Positions 41,839-50,471 of a stretch of 64,000 nt of DNA are shown in pieces (position 1 is the first letter of the stretch; the number at the start of each line of letters is the position of its first letter). The notes under the pieces were generated by a model that saw nothing but the letters and a program-made list of their open reading frames with translations, did no database searches and was not told where the DNA came from. The translations under genes and the position numbers were made by a program. This DNA is from Acidiferrimicrobium sp. IK (GTDB lineage: Bacteria > Actinomycetota > Acidimicrobiia > Acidimicrobiales > Palsa-688): the NCBI RefSeq assembly GCF_025499425.1, contig NZ_JAIMCB010000001.1:1-64000 (forward strand), read 5' to 3'.

Positions 41839-43122
41839 TCAGAGGGTGACGAGCACCTCGTCGCCGAACGCGGGTGCACCCGATGACACCGTGGCGGCCG
41901 GCGCCTTGTGGAACCGGCCTCCTTTCATCACCACCTTGATCCGGTCGGCGTCTTGGAGCAGGGCGATGTCCGCCAGCGGGTCGCCCTCGACCAGGAGCAA
42001 ATCGGCGAGGTAGCCGGGGCTGACCAGCCCCAGGTCGTTGGGCTGGCCCATGATCTCGCCGCCCTGCCTGGTCGCCGCCACGATCGCCTCCATCGGGGTG
42101 AACCCGAACAGCTTGACGAAGTGCACGAGGTCGCGGGCGTAGGTGCCGTGCGGGGTCCACGCGAACCCGTAGTCGCCGCCGGGCAGCACCCGGATCCCCC
42201 GCCGGTGGGCTTCGCGCATGCCCTCGACGGCGATCTCCAGCTCCCGCTTGTAGCCGACCTGCTCGGCCAGGTCCGGGGTGAACCCCCACGGGCCGGCGTC
42301 CTCCAGCGTGGCGATGATCCAGTTGATCCCGGGGGCGACGAACACCCGGTCCTTCTGGCGTTCCAGCTCGTCCATGCCCTCCTCGTCGATGAACGACGCG
42401 TGGTAGATGATGTCCACGCCGGCGCGCAGGCACATCTTCACCGACTCGGCGCTGCGGGCGTGCGCGCAGACCCGTACCCCCCGGTTGTGAGCCTCCCGGA
42501 CGGCCATCTCGACCTCCGCGTCGGTGAAATAGGTGTCCTCGGCGCGCTGCGAGCCGGTGATCTCCTCGCCGGAGAGGATGAGCTTGATCAAGTCGACGCC
42601 GAGACCGATCAGGGTCCGCACGGTTCGGCGCATCTCGTCGGGGCCGTCCACGAAGTTGGTGATGCCCGGCACCAGCGCCCCGCCCGTCGACGCGATCTCC
42701 TTGGCGTTGGCCAGGTAGCGGGGGCCGGGGATGTCACCGGCGTTGATGGCGTCGCGGATGACCACGTCGATGCGCTGCTTGGCCGACGCCGCCCCGACAC
42801 AGGACGTGTAGCCGCAGTCCAGGTAGGTCTTGGCTGAGCGGGCCGCGAGGAGGGTGTGCTCCTCGACGCCCATGTCGGCCAGCGCGTCGAGGCTGGCCCC
42901 GTTGTTCCAGGTGAAGTGGGCGTGGGCGTCGCAGAGGCCCGGCATCACCGTGCCCCCGCCGCCGTCGACGACGTGCACGCCCGACGGCCGGCGGGTGATG
43001 CCGGTGCGCCCGACCGCGGCGATGCGCTCGCCCTCGACTAGCACCTCCCCCCGGTAAGGGTCGGCGCCGGTGCCGTCGAGCACGGTGACATTGGTGAAAA
43101 GGACCTGATCGTCGCTGTTCAT
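41839..43122 (-). CDS. Amidohydrolase family protein
   Basis: This 427-residue metal-dependent hydrolase opens with a composite beta domain (FTNVTVLDGTGADPYRGEVL) and the metal motif VMPGLCDAHAHFTW (HxH). LIKLILSGEEITG, VCAHARSAESVKMCLRAGVD, DIIYHASF and VLPGGDYGFAWTPHG supply further ligands, as in imidazolonepropionase/prolidase-like amidohydrolases. It is third after the FAH and alpha/beta hydrolase genes in an operon, suggesting ring or amide cleavage in one catabolic route. Confidence 0.9.
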   Translation of the reverse strand: MNSDDQVLFTNVTVLDGTGADPYRGEVLVEGERIAAVGRTGITRRPSGVHVVDGGGGTVMPGLCDAHAHFTWNNGASLDALADMGVEEHTLLAARSAKTYLDCGYTSCVGAASAKQRIDVVIRDAINAGDIPGPRYLANAKEIASTGGALVPGITNFVDGPDEMRRTVRTLIGLGVDLIKLILSGEEITGSQRAEDTYFTDAEVEMAVREAHNRGVRVCAHARSAESVKMCLRAGVDIIYHASFIDEEGMDELERQKDRVFVAPGINWIIATLEDAGPWGFTPDLAEQVGYKRELEIAVEGMREAHRRGIRVLPGGDYGFAWTPHGTYARDLVHFVKLFGFTPMEAIVAATRQGGEIMGQPNDLGLVSPGYLADLLLVEGDPLADIALLQDADRIKVVMKGGRFHKAPAATVSSGAPAFGDEVLVTL

Positions 43123-43155
43123 GGTTCCCCCCCAGGGAGTGCGGTGAATGTTTGG

Positions 43156-43917
43156 TCAGTTGAAGAAATCACGCAGCGCGTCGGTGACCCGTTGCGGCGC
43201 CTCCAGGGCCGTCCAGTGGCCGATCCCCTCGATCACCTCGTAGCTGGCGTTGGGGAACTCCTCGAACATGGCCTTGGCGCTGTCGGGCGAGCCGACCTTG
43301 TCGTCGCTGCCGGTGAGCAGCAACGTCGGTGCTTCGATCTTGGCGATCTCCACCGCGGTGGCCGCGGCCAGCGCCTCGCAGTGCGACGCGTACCCCTGCG
43401 GGTCCTGGCCCATCAGCAGCTCACGAACGAACGCGGCGACGACCGGCCGTTCCTTTCGGGTCCGTTCGGAGGTGGCGGCGCCGACGATGGCGTCGGCCAC
43501 CGCGATCATGCCCTCGGCCCGGACGGTCGCGGCCCGTGACCTGGTGGCCTGCTTGGCCGCCTCCGGCTGCTCGCGCACCGGGCCGAGCAGGGCCAGCCGG
43601 CGGACCCGTTCGGGCCGGGTACGGGCGAAGTGCGCGACCGCGATGGTGCCCATGGAGTGCCCGACGATGTCGGCCCGCTCGACGCCGGCGCGTTCGAGGA
43701 CCGCTTCCATGTCGTCGGCGAAGCTTTCGATGGACACCGAAGGGCGGGTGGGGGAGCGCCCGGCGCCGGGAAGGTCGAAGCGGATGACCCGGTGGTGGGC
43801 GCTCAGCGCGACGGCCTGGGGCTGATAGAAGTTGGTGGTACCGCCCAGGCCGTGCACCATCAGGATCGGGTCTCCCGACCCCTCGATCTCGACGAAGAGG
43901 TCCGTGCTGCTGCTCAT
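43156..43917 (-). CDS. Alpha/beta hydrolase
   Basis: This 253-residue enzyme has the oxyanion motif MVHGLGGTTNFY, nucleophile elbow VGHSMGTIAVAHF (Ser near residue 93), the acid in LLLTGSDDKV and the catalytic His in IEGIGHWTALEAPQ. It resembles 3-oxoadipate enol-lactonase and meta-cleavage hydrolases, though the substrate is not proven. Its start overlaps the FAH stop by one base (TAATG). It lies between FAH and amidohydrolase genes. Confidence 0.92.
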   Translation of the reverse strand: MSSSTDLFVEIEGSGDPILMVHGLGGTTNFYQPQAVALSAHHRVIRFDLPGAGRSPTRPSVSIESFADDMEAVLERAGVERADIVGHSMGTIAVAHFARTRPERVRRLALLGPVREQPEAAKQATRSRAATVRAEGMIAVADAIVGAATSERTRKERPVVAAFVRELLMGQDPQGYASHCEALAAATAVEIAKIEAPTLLLTGSDDKVGSPDSAKAMFEEFPNASYEVIEGIGHWTALEAPQRVTDALRDFFN

Positions 43918-44807
43918 TAGGTTGGTCCTTTCTCTGCGGGGCCGGCCACCCGGTTGTGGAGGGTGCCGAGCCCGGTGATGGAGATCTCCACCTCGTCGCC
44001 GCTGTCTAGGAACCGGGGCGGGGTGAACCCGATCCCGACCCCCGCCGGCGTGCCGGTGGCGATGACGTCGCCGGGCTCGAGGGTCAGCCCGGAGGAGATC
44101 TCGGCGATGAGGGTGGGGATGTCGAAGATCAGGTCAAGGGTGCTGGCCTTCTGGCGCAGCTCCCCGTTGACCCGGCAGGTCACTTCCAGGTCGGGCCGGC
44201 CCCGACCTTCGGGGTCGACCTCGTCGGCGGTGACCGCCCACGGGCCCATCGGGCAGAACGTGTCGAGGCCCTTGCCGAGGAACCACTGCTTGTGGTCCCG
44301 CTGGCGGTCCCGGGCGGTGACGTCGTTGACGATGGTGTAGCCCCAGATGTGGGCGGGGGCGTCCTCCGGACGGATGTCACGGCCGGGCCGGCCGATCATC
44401 ACGGCCAGCTCCGCCTCGTAGTCCAGCTCGTCGGTCACCGCCCGGTGCCGGTCGATCTCGGCCCCGTCGCCGATGACCGAGCTGGGCGGCTTGGTGAAGA
44501 CCACCGGCGCGTCGGGCTCCTCGGCCCCGCCTGAGCTGCGGTCGTAGCCGCTGGCCGCGAACTCCCGGGCGTGGTCCCGGTAGTTCTTGCCGACGCAGAA
44601 CACGTTGCGCGCCGGGCGCACGATCGGCGCCAGCAGCTCCACCCCGTCCACGGCGAGCGCCGGGCCGACCGCTTCGAGGGGGGCGGTACCCGCCGCCGCG
44701 GCGATGACGTCCGCGACGCTGCGGGCCGCCAGGGGCTGCACCCGCCCCTGCTCGTCGAGAATCCCCGCCCTGGTGCCGGCGCCGTCCCGGTACGTCACGT
44801 ACTTCAT
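43917..44807 (-). CDS. Fumarylacetoacetate hydrolase family protein
   Basis: This 296-residue protein has the FAH signature VFCVGKNYRDHAREF near residue 88 and the metal-binding ELDYEAELAVMIGR. GYTIVNDVTARDRQRDHKQW and the C-terminal GDVIATGTPAGVGIGF with RFLDSGDEVEISI complete the fold. Such enzymes hydrolyse beta-diketo acids, hydrate oxo-dienoates or decarboxylate them, usually at the end of aromatic ring degradation. It is the first gene of a three-gene operon facing a GntR regulator and a matching operator. Confidence 0.93.
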   Translation of the reverse strand: MKYVTYRDGAGTRAGILDEQGRVQPLAARSVADVIAAAAGTAPLEAVGPALAVDGVELLAPIVRPARNVFCVGKNYRDHAREFAASGYDRSSGGAEEPDAPVVFTKPPSSVIGDGAEIDRHRAVTDELDYEAELAVMIGRPGRDIRPEDAPAHIWGYTIVNDVTARDRQRDHKQWFLGKGLDTFCPMGPWAVTADEVDPEGRGRPDLEVTCRVNGELRQKASTLDLIFDIPTLIAEISSGLTLEPGDVIATGTPAGVGIGFTPPRFLDSGDEVEISITGLGTLHNRVAGPAEKGPT

Positions 44808-44819
44808 CGCCGCAGCCTC

Positions 44820-44833
44820 ATTGGTGGACCAAT
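44820..44833. promoter_or_regulatory. GntR/FadR-type operator
   Basis: ATTGGT-GG-ACCAAT, a perfect 6-bp inverted repeat, lies 13 bp before the FAH start and in the intergenic region shared with the GntR gene. The TGGT...ACCA core resembles FadR-subfamily sites. Confidence 0.65.
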
Positions 44834-44947
44834 CTCCCGCTTGGTTTGCCGTTGGTCGCGACGGTATGCCAGGTTCGCAGGGGCGTCAAGGGCAGGTCCG
44901 GCTATCATTGGGCGACCATTCCTCTTTCCCTCGCTGGTGACCGCCCG

Positions 44948-45622
44948 ATGACCACCCCCACCCCCACCCTCACCCTCACCCCCACCCGTACTCTGCCGGC
45001 CGAGCTGGCCCTGGCCGGCGAGCTCGACGCGGCCCGCCAACGCGACGACGGCCGCCTGCCCCCGGAGCGAGAGCTGGCCGCCCGCCACGGGCTGAGCCGC
45101 ACCGCGGTGCGGGCGTGGCTGGACCGTCTGGAGCACTCGGGGGCGGTGGTCCGCCACGTCGGGCGGGGCACGTTCGTGGCCCCCGCAGTGACCCAGGACC
45201 TGAGCCCGGCCCAGATCATGGCCGTCCGGCTCCTCCTCGAACCGCAGATGCTGGGACTGGCCGTGGCCCACGCCACCGCCAGCGACATCGCCGAGATGCG
45301 CCGGTGCCTGGCCGAGGGACGCGCCGCGCCGGGCTTCGACGAGTTCGAGGTGTGGGACGCCCGGCTCCACGCCGCCATCGCCGCGTCGACGGCCAACCCG
45401 CTGCTGGTGCAGCTGTTCGAGGTGTCCAACGCGGCACGCGACAGCCCGGTGTGGGGCAACGCCAAGCGGAGGGCGTTCACCGCGGCCCGCCGCGACGACT
45501 ACCAGCGCGACCACGAGGCGCTGGTCGAGGCGATCGCCGACCGGGACGCCCCCCAAGCCGCTGAGGTGATGCGCCAGCACCTCCTCCGGATCCGCACCAG
45601 CCTGCTCGGCGATCCCGGCTGA
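44948..45622 (+). CDS. GntR (FadR-subfamily) regulator
   Basis: This 224-residue protein has a winged-helix GntR domain (RLPPERELAARHGLSRTAVR, then AVVRHVGRGTFVAP) after a Thr/Pro-rich N terminus. An all-helical FCD ligand domain follows (EFEVWDARLHAAIAASTANP with metal-ligand-like Asp and His; RDDYQRDHEALVEAI). It is divergent from the FAH operon and probably represses it until a pathway intermediate binds. Confidence 0.92.
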   Translation: MTTPTPTLTLTPTRTLPAELALAGELDAARQRDDGRLPPERELAARHGLSRTAVRAWLDRLEHSGAVVRHVGRGTFVAPAVTQDLSPAQIMAVRLLLEPQMLGLAVAHATASDIAEMRRCLAEGRAAPGFDEFEVWDARLHAAIAASTANPLLVQLFEVSNAARDSPVWGNAKRRAFTAARRDDYQRDHEALVEAIADRDAPQAAEVMRQHLLRIRTSLLGDPG

Positions 45623-45647
45623 GCCGTCCGTCGGCCATGCTGTGGGG

Positions 45648-46208
45648 ATGGCAGGGTTCGACGGCAAGGCCTACCAGGAGCGCTTCGACGAGCTGGCGGC
45701 GCGCGGCGTGGACGTGCACGGCGAGGCCCGCCTGGTCCTGTCCCTGTCGCCGGCCTCGGTCCTCGACGCCGGCTGCGGGACCGGGCGGGTGGCCATCGAG
45801 CTGGCCGGCCGCGGCGTAGACGTCGTCGGCGTGGACGTCGACGAGTCGATGATCGCGGAGGCCCGCCGGCGGGCCCCGGGCTTGGCGTGGCGGCACGCCG
45901 ACCTGGCCACCCTCGACCTGGGCCGGACCTTCGAGGTGGTGGTGCTGGCCGGCAACGTGCCGCTGTTCTGCCCGCCGGAGGACCGCCCGGCGCTGGTCGC
46001 GGGGTGCGCGTCGCACGTGGCCCCCGGCGGGGCGATGGTCGCCGGCTTCCAGCTCGATGGCCGGTACCGCCTGGACGAGTGGGACCAGTCGTGCGCCTCG
46101 ACCGGCCTGACCCTCGAGCAGCGGTGGTCTACCTGGGAGCGGAACCCGTTCGGACCGGACGCCGGCTACGCCGTGTCCCTCCACCGCCGCCCTTCAGCGC
46201 AGGGCTAG
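45648..46208 (+). CDS. Class I SAM-dependent methyltransferase
   Basis: This roughly 186-residue methyltransferase has motif I SVLDAGCGTGRVAIELAGRG near residue 37, the acidic residue in VVGVDVDESMI and a short C-terminal part with LAGNVPLFCPPEDRPAL and HVAPGGAMVAGFQL. It ends overlapping the end of the convergent mrpD-like gene by 15 bp. The target is unknown. ATG 45648 is preferred over GTG 45642. Confidence 0.9.
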   Translation: MAGFDGKAYQERFDELAARGVDVHGEARLVLSLSPASVLDAGCGTGRVAIELAGRGVDVVGVDVDESMIAEARRRAPGLAWRHADLATLDLGRTFEVVVLAGNVPLFCPPEDRPALVAGCASHVAPGGAMVAGFQLDGRYRLDEWDQSCASTGLTLEQRWSTWERNPFGPDAGYAVSLHRRPSAQG

Positions 46209-47999
46209 ACCGCTGGCCGCGGCCATCGCCGCCATCCCGAGCACCGCCCAGGTCAGCTGATCGCCTAGGTGGCCGCGGTGCAGGTCCCGCAGCCACCCGG
46301 TCCCCCGGCCCAGCACCGGCGCGATCCGCCGGCGGGACACGAGCGCCGCGGCGGCGAGGACCGACGCCGCGGCCTCCGCCCCGTCGATCACCAGCGGCTC
46401 GACGCCCCCGCCGCCCGTCCCGGGACGGGCCACGGCGCGGCGTGCCGCGCCGTACACCGCGGCGTGGTAGCCGGGACGGTCGGCGAAGGACGCGGCCGCG
46501 CTCGCCGCGTGGTCGGCCAGGTGGGGCACCAAACCCAACCCCAAAGCGGCGGCGAGCAGCACCACGGGCGGCGCGAGGAGGGTGACGTTGCCCCACCCCG
46601 CGGCGGTCTCCGCGGCGTCCTCCGACGGCGAAGGGTTGTCGACTGCGTGCCCCTGCCACACCTGGACCGCGCTGGCAAGGATGGCCGCCCCCGAACCGAC
46701 GACGGTCACCGCGATCACCGCCTCGACCAACGGGCCGGCCGACCCGGCCGTGGCCACGAGGAGGTCCTTGCCGACCGAGGAAGAAAACGGCGGCAGGTCC
46801 GACAGGCACAGCACGCCGAGGACGATGACCCCGGCTGCGATAGTGATCGCCGGCCCCTCCCCTCGCAACGCCCGGGCGCCGGTCGCGCGGCGGTGCCGGC
46901 GGATGATCCCGACCGCCAGGAACAACGCCCCCTTGACGAAGCCGTCGCCGGCGGCGAGGAGGGCGACGCCGCCGAGCGCCGCGGTGCGAAGCAACGAGAA
47001 GCCCAGCAGGTACACGCCCAGGTGGGCGATGACCACGAACGCCAGCAGCCGGCGGGGATGGTCCTCCGCCAGCGCCATGGCGGTGCCGACCAGCGCGGTG
47101 AGGACCCCCAAGGCGCCGAGGACCAGCCGGATCCGCTGCTCCGCGGACCCCGCGACCGCCCCGGAGAACACCGTCTCCCAGGTCCGGGCCAGACCGAAGA
47201 GACCCAGCTCGCTGGTCACCCCGGCGATGAGGATGCTCGCCGGGGCCGGCGCGGTGCCGTAGGCGTCGGGGAGCCAGAAGTGCCACGGCACCGACCCGGC
47301 CTTGACCAAGAACCCCGATGCCAGGAGAGCGAAGGCCACCACCACCAGCCCCCCGGGGCGGTGACCGGCGAGGGTCTGGCCCATCTGCGCCAGGTTGAGG
47401 GTCCCGGTGTGCCCGTAGAGCAGCGCGACGCCGGTCAGCACCACCAGGCCGCCGACGGTGTTGAGCACCGCGAAGTTGATCGCGCCCTGCAGCGGCGCCT
47501 CCTCCTCGGCGTAGAAGCCGGTGAGGATGAAGCCGGTGACCGCGACCAGCTCGAACGCCACGAACATGTTGAACAGGTCACCGGTCCACGCGAAGTCGAT
47601 GCTCGCGGCGGTGAACACCAGCACCAGCGCCGGGTACCGGCCGCCGGTCTCGCCGAAGAACCGCCGGGAGTAGACCAGCGCGGCGAGGGCCAGCACCCCG
47701 GCCAGCACCGCCAGCGCGCCGCCCATCGGGTCGACGGCGTAGTCCACGCCGATGACGGTGCCGTGCACCGGGCGCCACCCGCCGAACCAGTACACCACCC
47801 GCCGGTGCGCGGCTTGGGACAGGACCACGCCGGCCAGCACCGTCGCCGTCGCGGCGGCCGCGGAGCCGAGCAGGTCACGCCACAACGCCGGGATGCGCTG
47901 GTTGGCGCCGGCCAGCACCGCGGCCGCGGCCAGCGGGACGGCCACCGCCAGGGGGGCCAGCACCGTGCCCGGCGCCGGGTGCGCCACGGCGGGGATCAC
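46194..47999 (-). CDS. mrpD: Mrp/Mbh antiporter subunit D (NuoN/L-like)
   Basis: This 601-residue membrane protein is the proton-channel-like antiporter subunit. It has about 14 helices, the conserved Glu in DLFNMFVAFELVAVTGFILT and Lys residues in KAGSVPWHFWLPDAYG and GDGFVKGALFLAVGIIR. It is longer than usual MrpD (about 500), with extra C-terminal helices. GTG 47999 overlaps the mrpC-like stop (GTGA). It is the only NuoL/M/N-type subunit in the operon. Confidence 0.9.
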   Translation of the reverse strand: MIPAVAHPAPGTVLAPLAVAVPLAAAAVLAGANQRIPALWRDLLGSAAAATATVLAGVVLSQAAHRRVVYWFGGWRPVHGTVIGVDYAVDPMGGALAVLAGVLALAALVYSRRFFGETGGRYPALVLVFTAASIDFAWTGDLFNMFVAFELVAVTGFILTGFYAEEEAPLQGAINFAVLNTVGGLVVLTGVALLYGHTGTLNLAQMGQTLAGHRPGGLVVVAFALLASGFLVKAGSVPWHFWLPDAYGTAPAPASILIAGVTSELGLFGLARTWETVFSGAVAGSAEQRIRLVLGALGVLTALVGTAMALAEDHPRRLLAFVVIAHLGVYLLGFSLLRTAALGGVALLAAGDGFVKGALFLAVGIIRRHRRATGARALRGEGPAITIAAGVIVLGVLCLSDLPPFSSSVGKDLLVATAGSAGPLVEAVIAVTVVGSGAAILASAVQVWQGHAVDNPSPSEDAAETAAGWGNVTLLAPPVVLLAAALGLGLVPHLADHAASAAASFADRPGYHAAVYGAARRAVARPGTGGGGVEPLVIDGAEAAASVLAAAALVSRRRIAPVLGRGTGWLRDLHRGHLGDQLTWAVLGMAAMAAASGLALR

Positions 48000-48352
48000 G
48001 ACCGGTTGGGCTCGACGGTGCGCAGCTCGTCGGGGTCGAGGGTCCCGGTCCGCTTGTGGACTTGCACGCTCAGCGCCAGCAGCAGCGCCGACACCGCGGC
48101 GCCGAGCACCACGTCGGTGAGCGACAGGGCTTGCATGATGGAGTCGACCGTCGGACCGGGATGCTTGGGCAGGTCGACGAACACCGGGGCGTGGCCGTGG
48201 CCCACGTAGCCGATCTCCAACAGCAGCAGATCGGTCGCGGACTGCGCCACCGACAGGCACACGACCAGGTGGATCAGGTTGCGGCTGGTGACCATCCCGT
48301 AGAGGCCGACGACGAACAGCCACACGACGACCGCGAAGGCCAGGACGGTCAC
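47996..48352 (-). CDS. mrpC: Mrp/Mbh antiporter subunit C (NuoK-like)
   Basis: This 118-residue protein has three membrane helices as in NuoK/MnhC. VVVWLFVVGLYGMVTSRNLI and LVVCLSVAQSATDLLLLEIG match the first two, and ALSLTDVVLGAAVSALLLAL is the third with the typical PxxxALxLTxVVIG-like signature. It forms part of the membrane antiporter and overlaps both neighbours by 4 bp. Confidence 0.9.
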   Translation of the reverse strand: MTVLAFAVVVWLFVVGLYGMVTSRNLIHLVVCLSVAQSATDLLLLEIGYVGHGHAPVFVDLPKHPGPTVDSIMQALSLTDVVLGAAVSALLLALSVQVHKRTGTLDPDELRTVEPNRS

Positions 48353-49119
48353 GACCTTCGCCCGCCGCGGTCCTGGCGGATCACCGCGGTTTGGTCCAGG
48401 AACTCCTTGGCCAGCAGCACGAAGCCGCCGGCGACCTCCACGGCGACCACCGCGTTGAGGATCGGGATGGTCCCGCCGGAGATCAGGTTGCCGGGCTGGC
48501 CGAGGCTGACGGTGTTGGACAAGAACGCCGCGCCGGCGAGCAGTCCGACGACACCGACGATCACGTAGCCGCCGGCGCCGGCGCCGTCGGACGCCTCGAG
48601 CAGGCCGCCGGGCTGGAAGCGCTCCGCCCTCGAGTAGCTGGTTGCCAGGTACACGACGAACAGCGCACTGGCCAGGACCACGCCGCCTTGGAAACCGCCT
48701 CCGGGCGACACCTGGCCGTGGGTGACCGTCTCCAGGCCGGCCACGACCAGCAGCGGGGCGAGGATCGTGCCGAGCAGGCCGACCGCCGGCGACGGCGGCG
48801 GTACCCGCCGGTCCGGGGCCTGGTCCTCGGGCATCTCCCCGATCTCGTCGCTGAGCGGGCGCAGCAGGATGGAGACCCCGGCCACCGCCGCGAAGAGGAT
48901 GAACTCCTCGAAGAGCGTGTCGATCCCCCGGAAGTCCAAGGTGACCGCCGACACCGCGTCGGTGGAGCGGCGCAGCGGGACCGCCAACGCGTTGATGACG
49001 TCGGCGTAGGTGGACGCCGGCGACCCGAAGCGGGGCAGGCCGGCGAGGCCGACGCCGAGGGCCACGGCCAGCCCGGCCGCGGCGACGAGGAACACCCGGA
49101 GGCGGGTGCGGTCGGTCAC
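48349..49119 (-). CDS. mrpB: Mrp subunit B with MbhE-like N terminus
   Basis: This 256-residue protein joins an MbhE/MrpA-C-terminal-like part (residues 1-100, with DFRGIDTLFEEFILFAAVAG) to an MnhB domain (LLVVAGLETVTHGQVSPGGG, FQGGVVLASALFVVYLATSY). In canonical Mrp the first part belongs to the MrpA tail, so this is a fused subunit. It overlaps the DUF4040 gene and the mrpC-like gene by 4 bp each. Confidence 0.82.
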   Translation of the reverse strand: MTDRTRLRVFLVAAAGLAVALGVGLAGLPRFGSPASTYADVINALAVPLRRSTDAVSAVTLDFRGIDTLFEEFILFAAVAGVSILLRPLSDEIGEMPEDQAPDRRVPPPSPAVGLLGTILAPLLVVAGLETVTHGQVSPGGGFQGGVVLASALFVVYLATSYSRAERFQPGGLLEASDGAGAGGYVIVGVVGLLAGAAFLSNTVSLGQPGNLISGGTIPILNAVVAVEVAGGFVLLAKEFLDQTAVIRQDRGGRRS

Positions 49120-49355
49120 TCCGGCTTTCTGACCTTGGCCAGGCTGAGGAGGATGACGAACGGCAGCGCCACCGCCCCGACCACCAGCTGGGAGAGGGCC
49201 ACGTCGGCGGCCTGCATGGCCAGGTACAGCGACGCCAGGCACAGCCCGAAGAAGCCGGCGACGAACGCCTGGTGCAGCGGGTCGCGGGTCAGCACCACCG
49301 CCGTACCCGACGCCGCGACCCACACCAACGCCAACGCGATGACCGCGTCTCTCAC
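49116..49355 (-). CDS. DUF4040/MbhD-like subunit
   Basis: This 79-residue protein has three helices and the MbhD/DUF4040 pattern, ALVWVAASGTAVVLTRDPLH, FVAGFFGLCLASLYLAMQAA, DVALSQLVVGAVALPFVILL. In canonical Mrp complexes this domain is part of the MrpA C terminus; here it is a separate gene, as in the archaeal Mbh complex. It overlaps its neighbours by 4 bp. Confidence 0.88.
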   Translation of the reverse strand: MRDAVIALALVWVAASGTAVVLTRDPLHQAFVAGFFGLCLASLYLAMQAADVALSQLVVGAVALPFVILLSLAKVRKPE

Positions 49356-49639
49356 TGCTCCTCCTGGCGGCGCACCGCGATGGACCGGGCGGTGGCGTGG
49401 CTGACGAGCGGGCTGGTGGCGGCCAGCACCGCGGCCAGAAGGATCGCGGAGAGGCCCGACGCGTCCAGCCCCTCGTGGACCACCACCGCCGCGCACACCG
49501 CCCCGACGCCGAGGGTCGACGCCGGCGTGACCAGATGCACGCGGTCCATCGGGTCGGTCAGGACGGCCATGCCGACGCAGGACACCACGATCACCAGCAG
49601 ACCGAGAGCGAGCAGGGCAATGGCGAACCCGTCGCGCAC
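49352..49639 (-). CDS. mrpG: Mrp/Mbh antiporter subunit G
   Basis: This 95-residue protein has three helices and the MnhG/PhaG pattern GLLVIVVSCVGMAVLTDPMD and RVHLVTPASTLGVGAVCAAV. It starts at GTG 49639, just after the mrpF-like stop, and overlaps the DUF4040 gene. Confidence 0.9.
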   Translation of the reverse strand: MRDGFAIALLALGLLVIVVSCVGMAVLTDPMDRVHLVTPASTLGVGAVCAAVVVHEGLDASGLSAILLAAVLAATSPLVSHATARSIAVRRQEEQ

Positions 49640-49642
49640 CGC

Positions 49643-49894
49643 CTAAACCCACCGCTCGAGGAACCGGGCGAAGAGCAGGGTCCCGGCGCTCGACATGACG
49701 GCCAGCACCGCGCCGAGCGACGCCAGCGCCGGCTCGGCGAACCCGACGGCGAGGGACAGCAGCACCAGCGCCTGGACCGTCCCGGCCATCCCGAGCGCGA
49801 CGAGGCGGTCCTCCGGGCTGCCGCGCCAGCACACCCAGGCGCACGGGCCGAGCGCCCCCATGAGGACCAGCGCGGCGACGAGGAAAGCGGTCAC
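49643..49894 (-). CDS. mrpF: Mrp/Mbh antiporter subunit F
   Basis: This 83-residue protein has three helices. LGPCAWVCWRGSPEDRLVAL carries the G/P-x-x-x-D-R motif between helices 1 and 2 seen in MnhF/MrpF. The GTG at 49894 overlaps the mrpE-like stop (GTGA). Confidence 0.85.
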   Translation of the reverse strand: MTAFLVAALVLMGALGPCAWVCWRGSPEDRLVALGMAGTVQALVLLSLAVGFAEPALASLGAVLAVMSSAGTLLFARFLERWV

Positions 49895-50397
49895 CCGTCG
49901 CCTCCCCTGGTGACGAAGTCGTGGACGGCAGCCGTGCCGGTCTCCGCGTCGATGTCGACCACCACCGTGGCGGGGGTGAACGAGAGCAGCGCGGCCTCCA
50001 CCGCGCTGCGCCGAGACGAGCGCCACCCGCCGCCCCCGGCGTCGGTCGGTACCGTCCGGTAGCCGCCCGGCTCGCCTCGCCCGCGGGCCCGCCGCCACGT
50101 GGCGCGGTACACCGCGACGGTCTGGGCGACCAGCTGCGGGCCGAGCAGGACCAGCCGGCGAAGATCGCCGGCCCGCAGCTGCGGGACCGCCCGCCCCCGC
50201 GCCGCGACCAGCCACCCGAAGAGCGCGCCGGCGCCGGAGACGCACAGCCCGGCCAGGTTGTCCTGGAGGTCGGCCTGCCCGACCAGGGCGATCCAGACGC
50301 CGAACATCAACCCGCCCGACACCAACGTGACCGCGACCAGGTACGCGACCCGAGGCCGTTCGTCGCGGTCGCCGCCCGCCGGGGCTTCGTGCGCCAT
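49891..50397 (-). CDS. mrpE: Mrp/Mbh antiporter subunit E
   Basis: This 168-residue protein is the first gene of the operon. It has three membrane segments and an MnhE-like cytoplasmic domain ending AALLSFTPATVVVDIDAETG, AAVHDF, as in MnhE proteins. The N terminus is extended and hydrophilic. Start at ATG 50397; a hairpin terminator of the upstream EAL gene lies between. Confidence 0.88.
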   Translation of the reverse strand: MAHEAPAGGDRDERPRVAYLVAVTLVSGGLMFGVWIALVGQADLQDNLAGLCVSGAGALFGWLVAARGRAVPQLRAGDLRRLVLLGPQLVAQTVAVYRATWRRARGRGEPGGYRTVPTDAGGGGWRSSRRSAVEAALLSFTPATVVVDIDAETGTAAVHDFVTRGGDG

Positions 50398-50436
50398 GCC
50401 CCGAACGTATCTACAGGCTCCGCCGGGGTGGGGGAT

Positions 50437-50466
50437 GCGCCGGCCGGCGGGGGAGCCGGCCGGCGC
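50437..50466 (-). terminator. Hairpin terminator of the EAL-DICT gene
   Basis: A perfect 12-bp stem (arm GCGCCGGCCGGC) with a six-base loop begins 6 bp after the EAL-DICT stop codon and precedes the Mrp operon. Confidence 0.7.
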
Positions 50467-50471
50467 CGGCC

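Noticed and set aside
40002-41879. 625-codon minus-strand open frame
   Set aside because: Antisense to the secreted propeller gene and made of Gly/Val/Asp repeats typical of a shadow frame.
46269-48209. 646-codon plus-strand open frame
   Set aside because: Antisense to mrpD/mrpC; His/Arg/Gln-rich composition with no motif or ribosome binding site.
46194-50397. Membrane-bound hydrogenase or complex I operon
   Set aside because: Only Mrp-like membrane subunits are present; no hydrogenase or NuoB/C/D-like genes adjoin.
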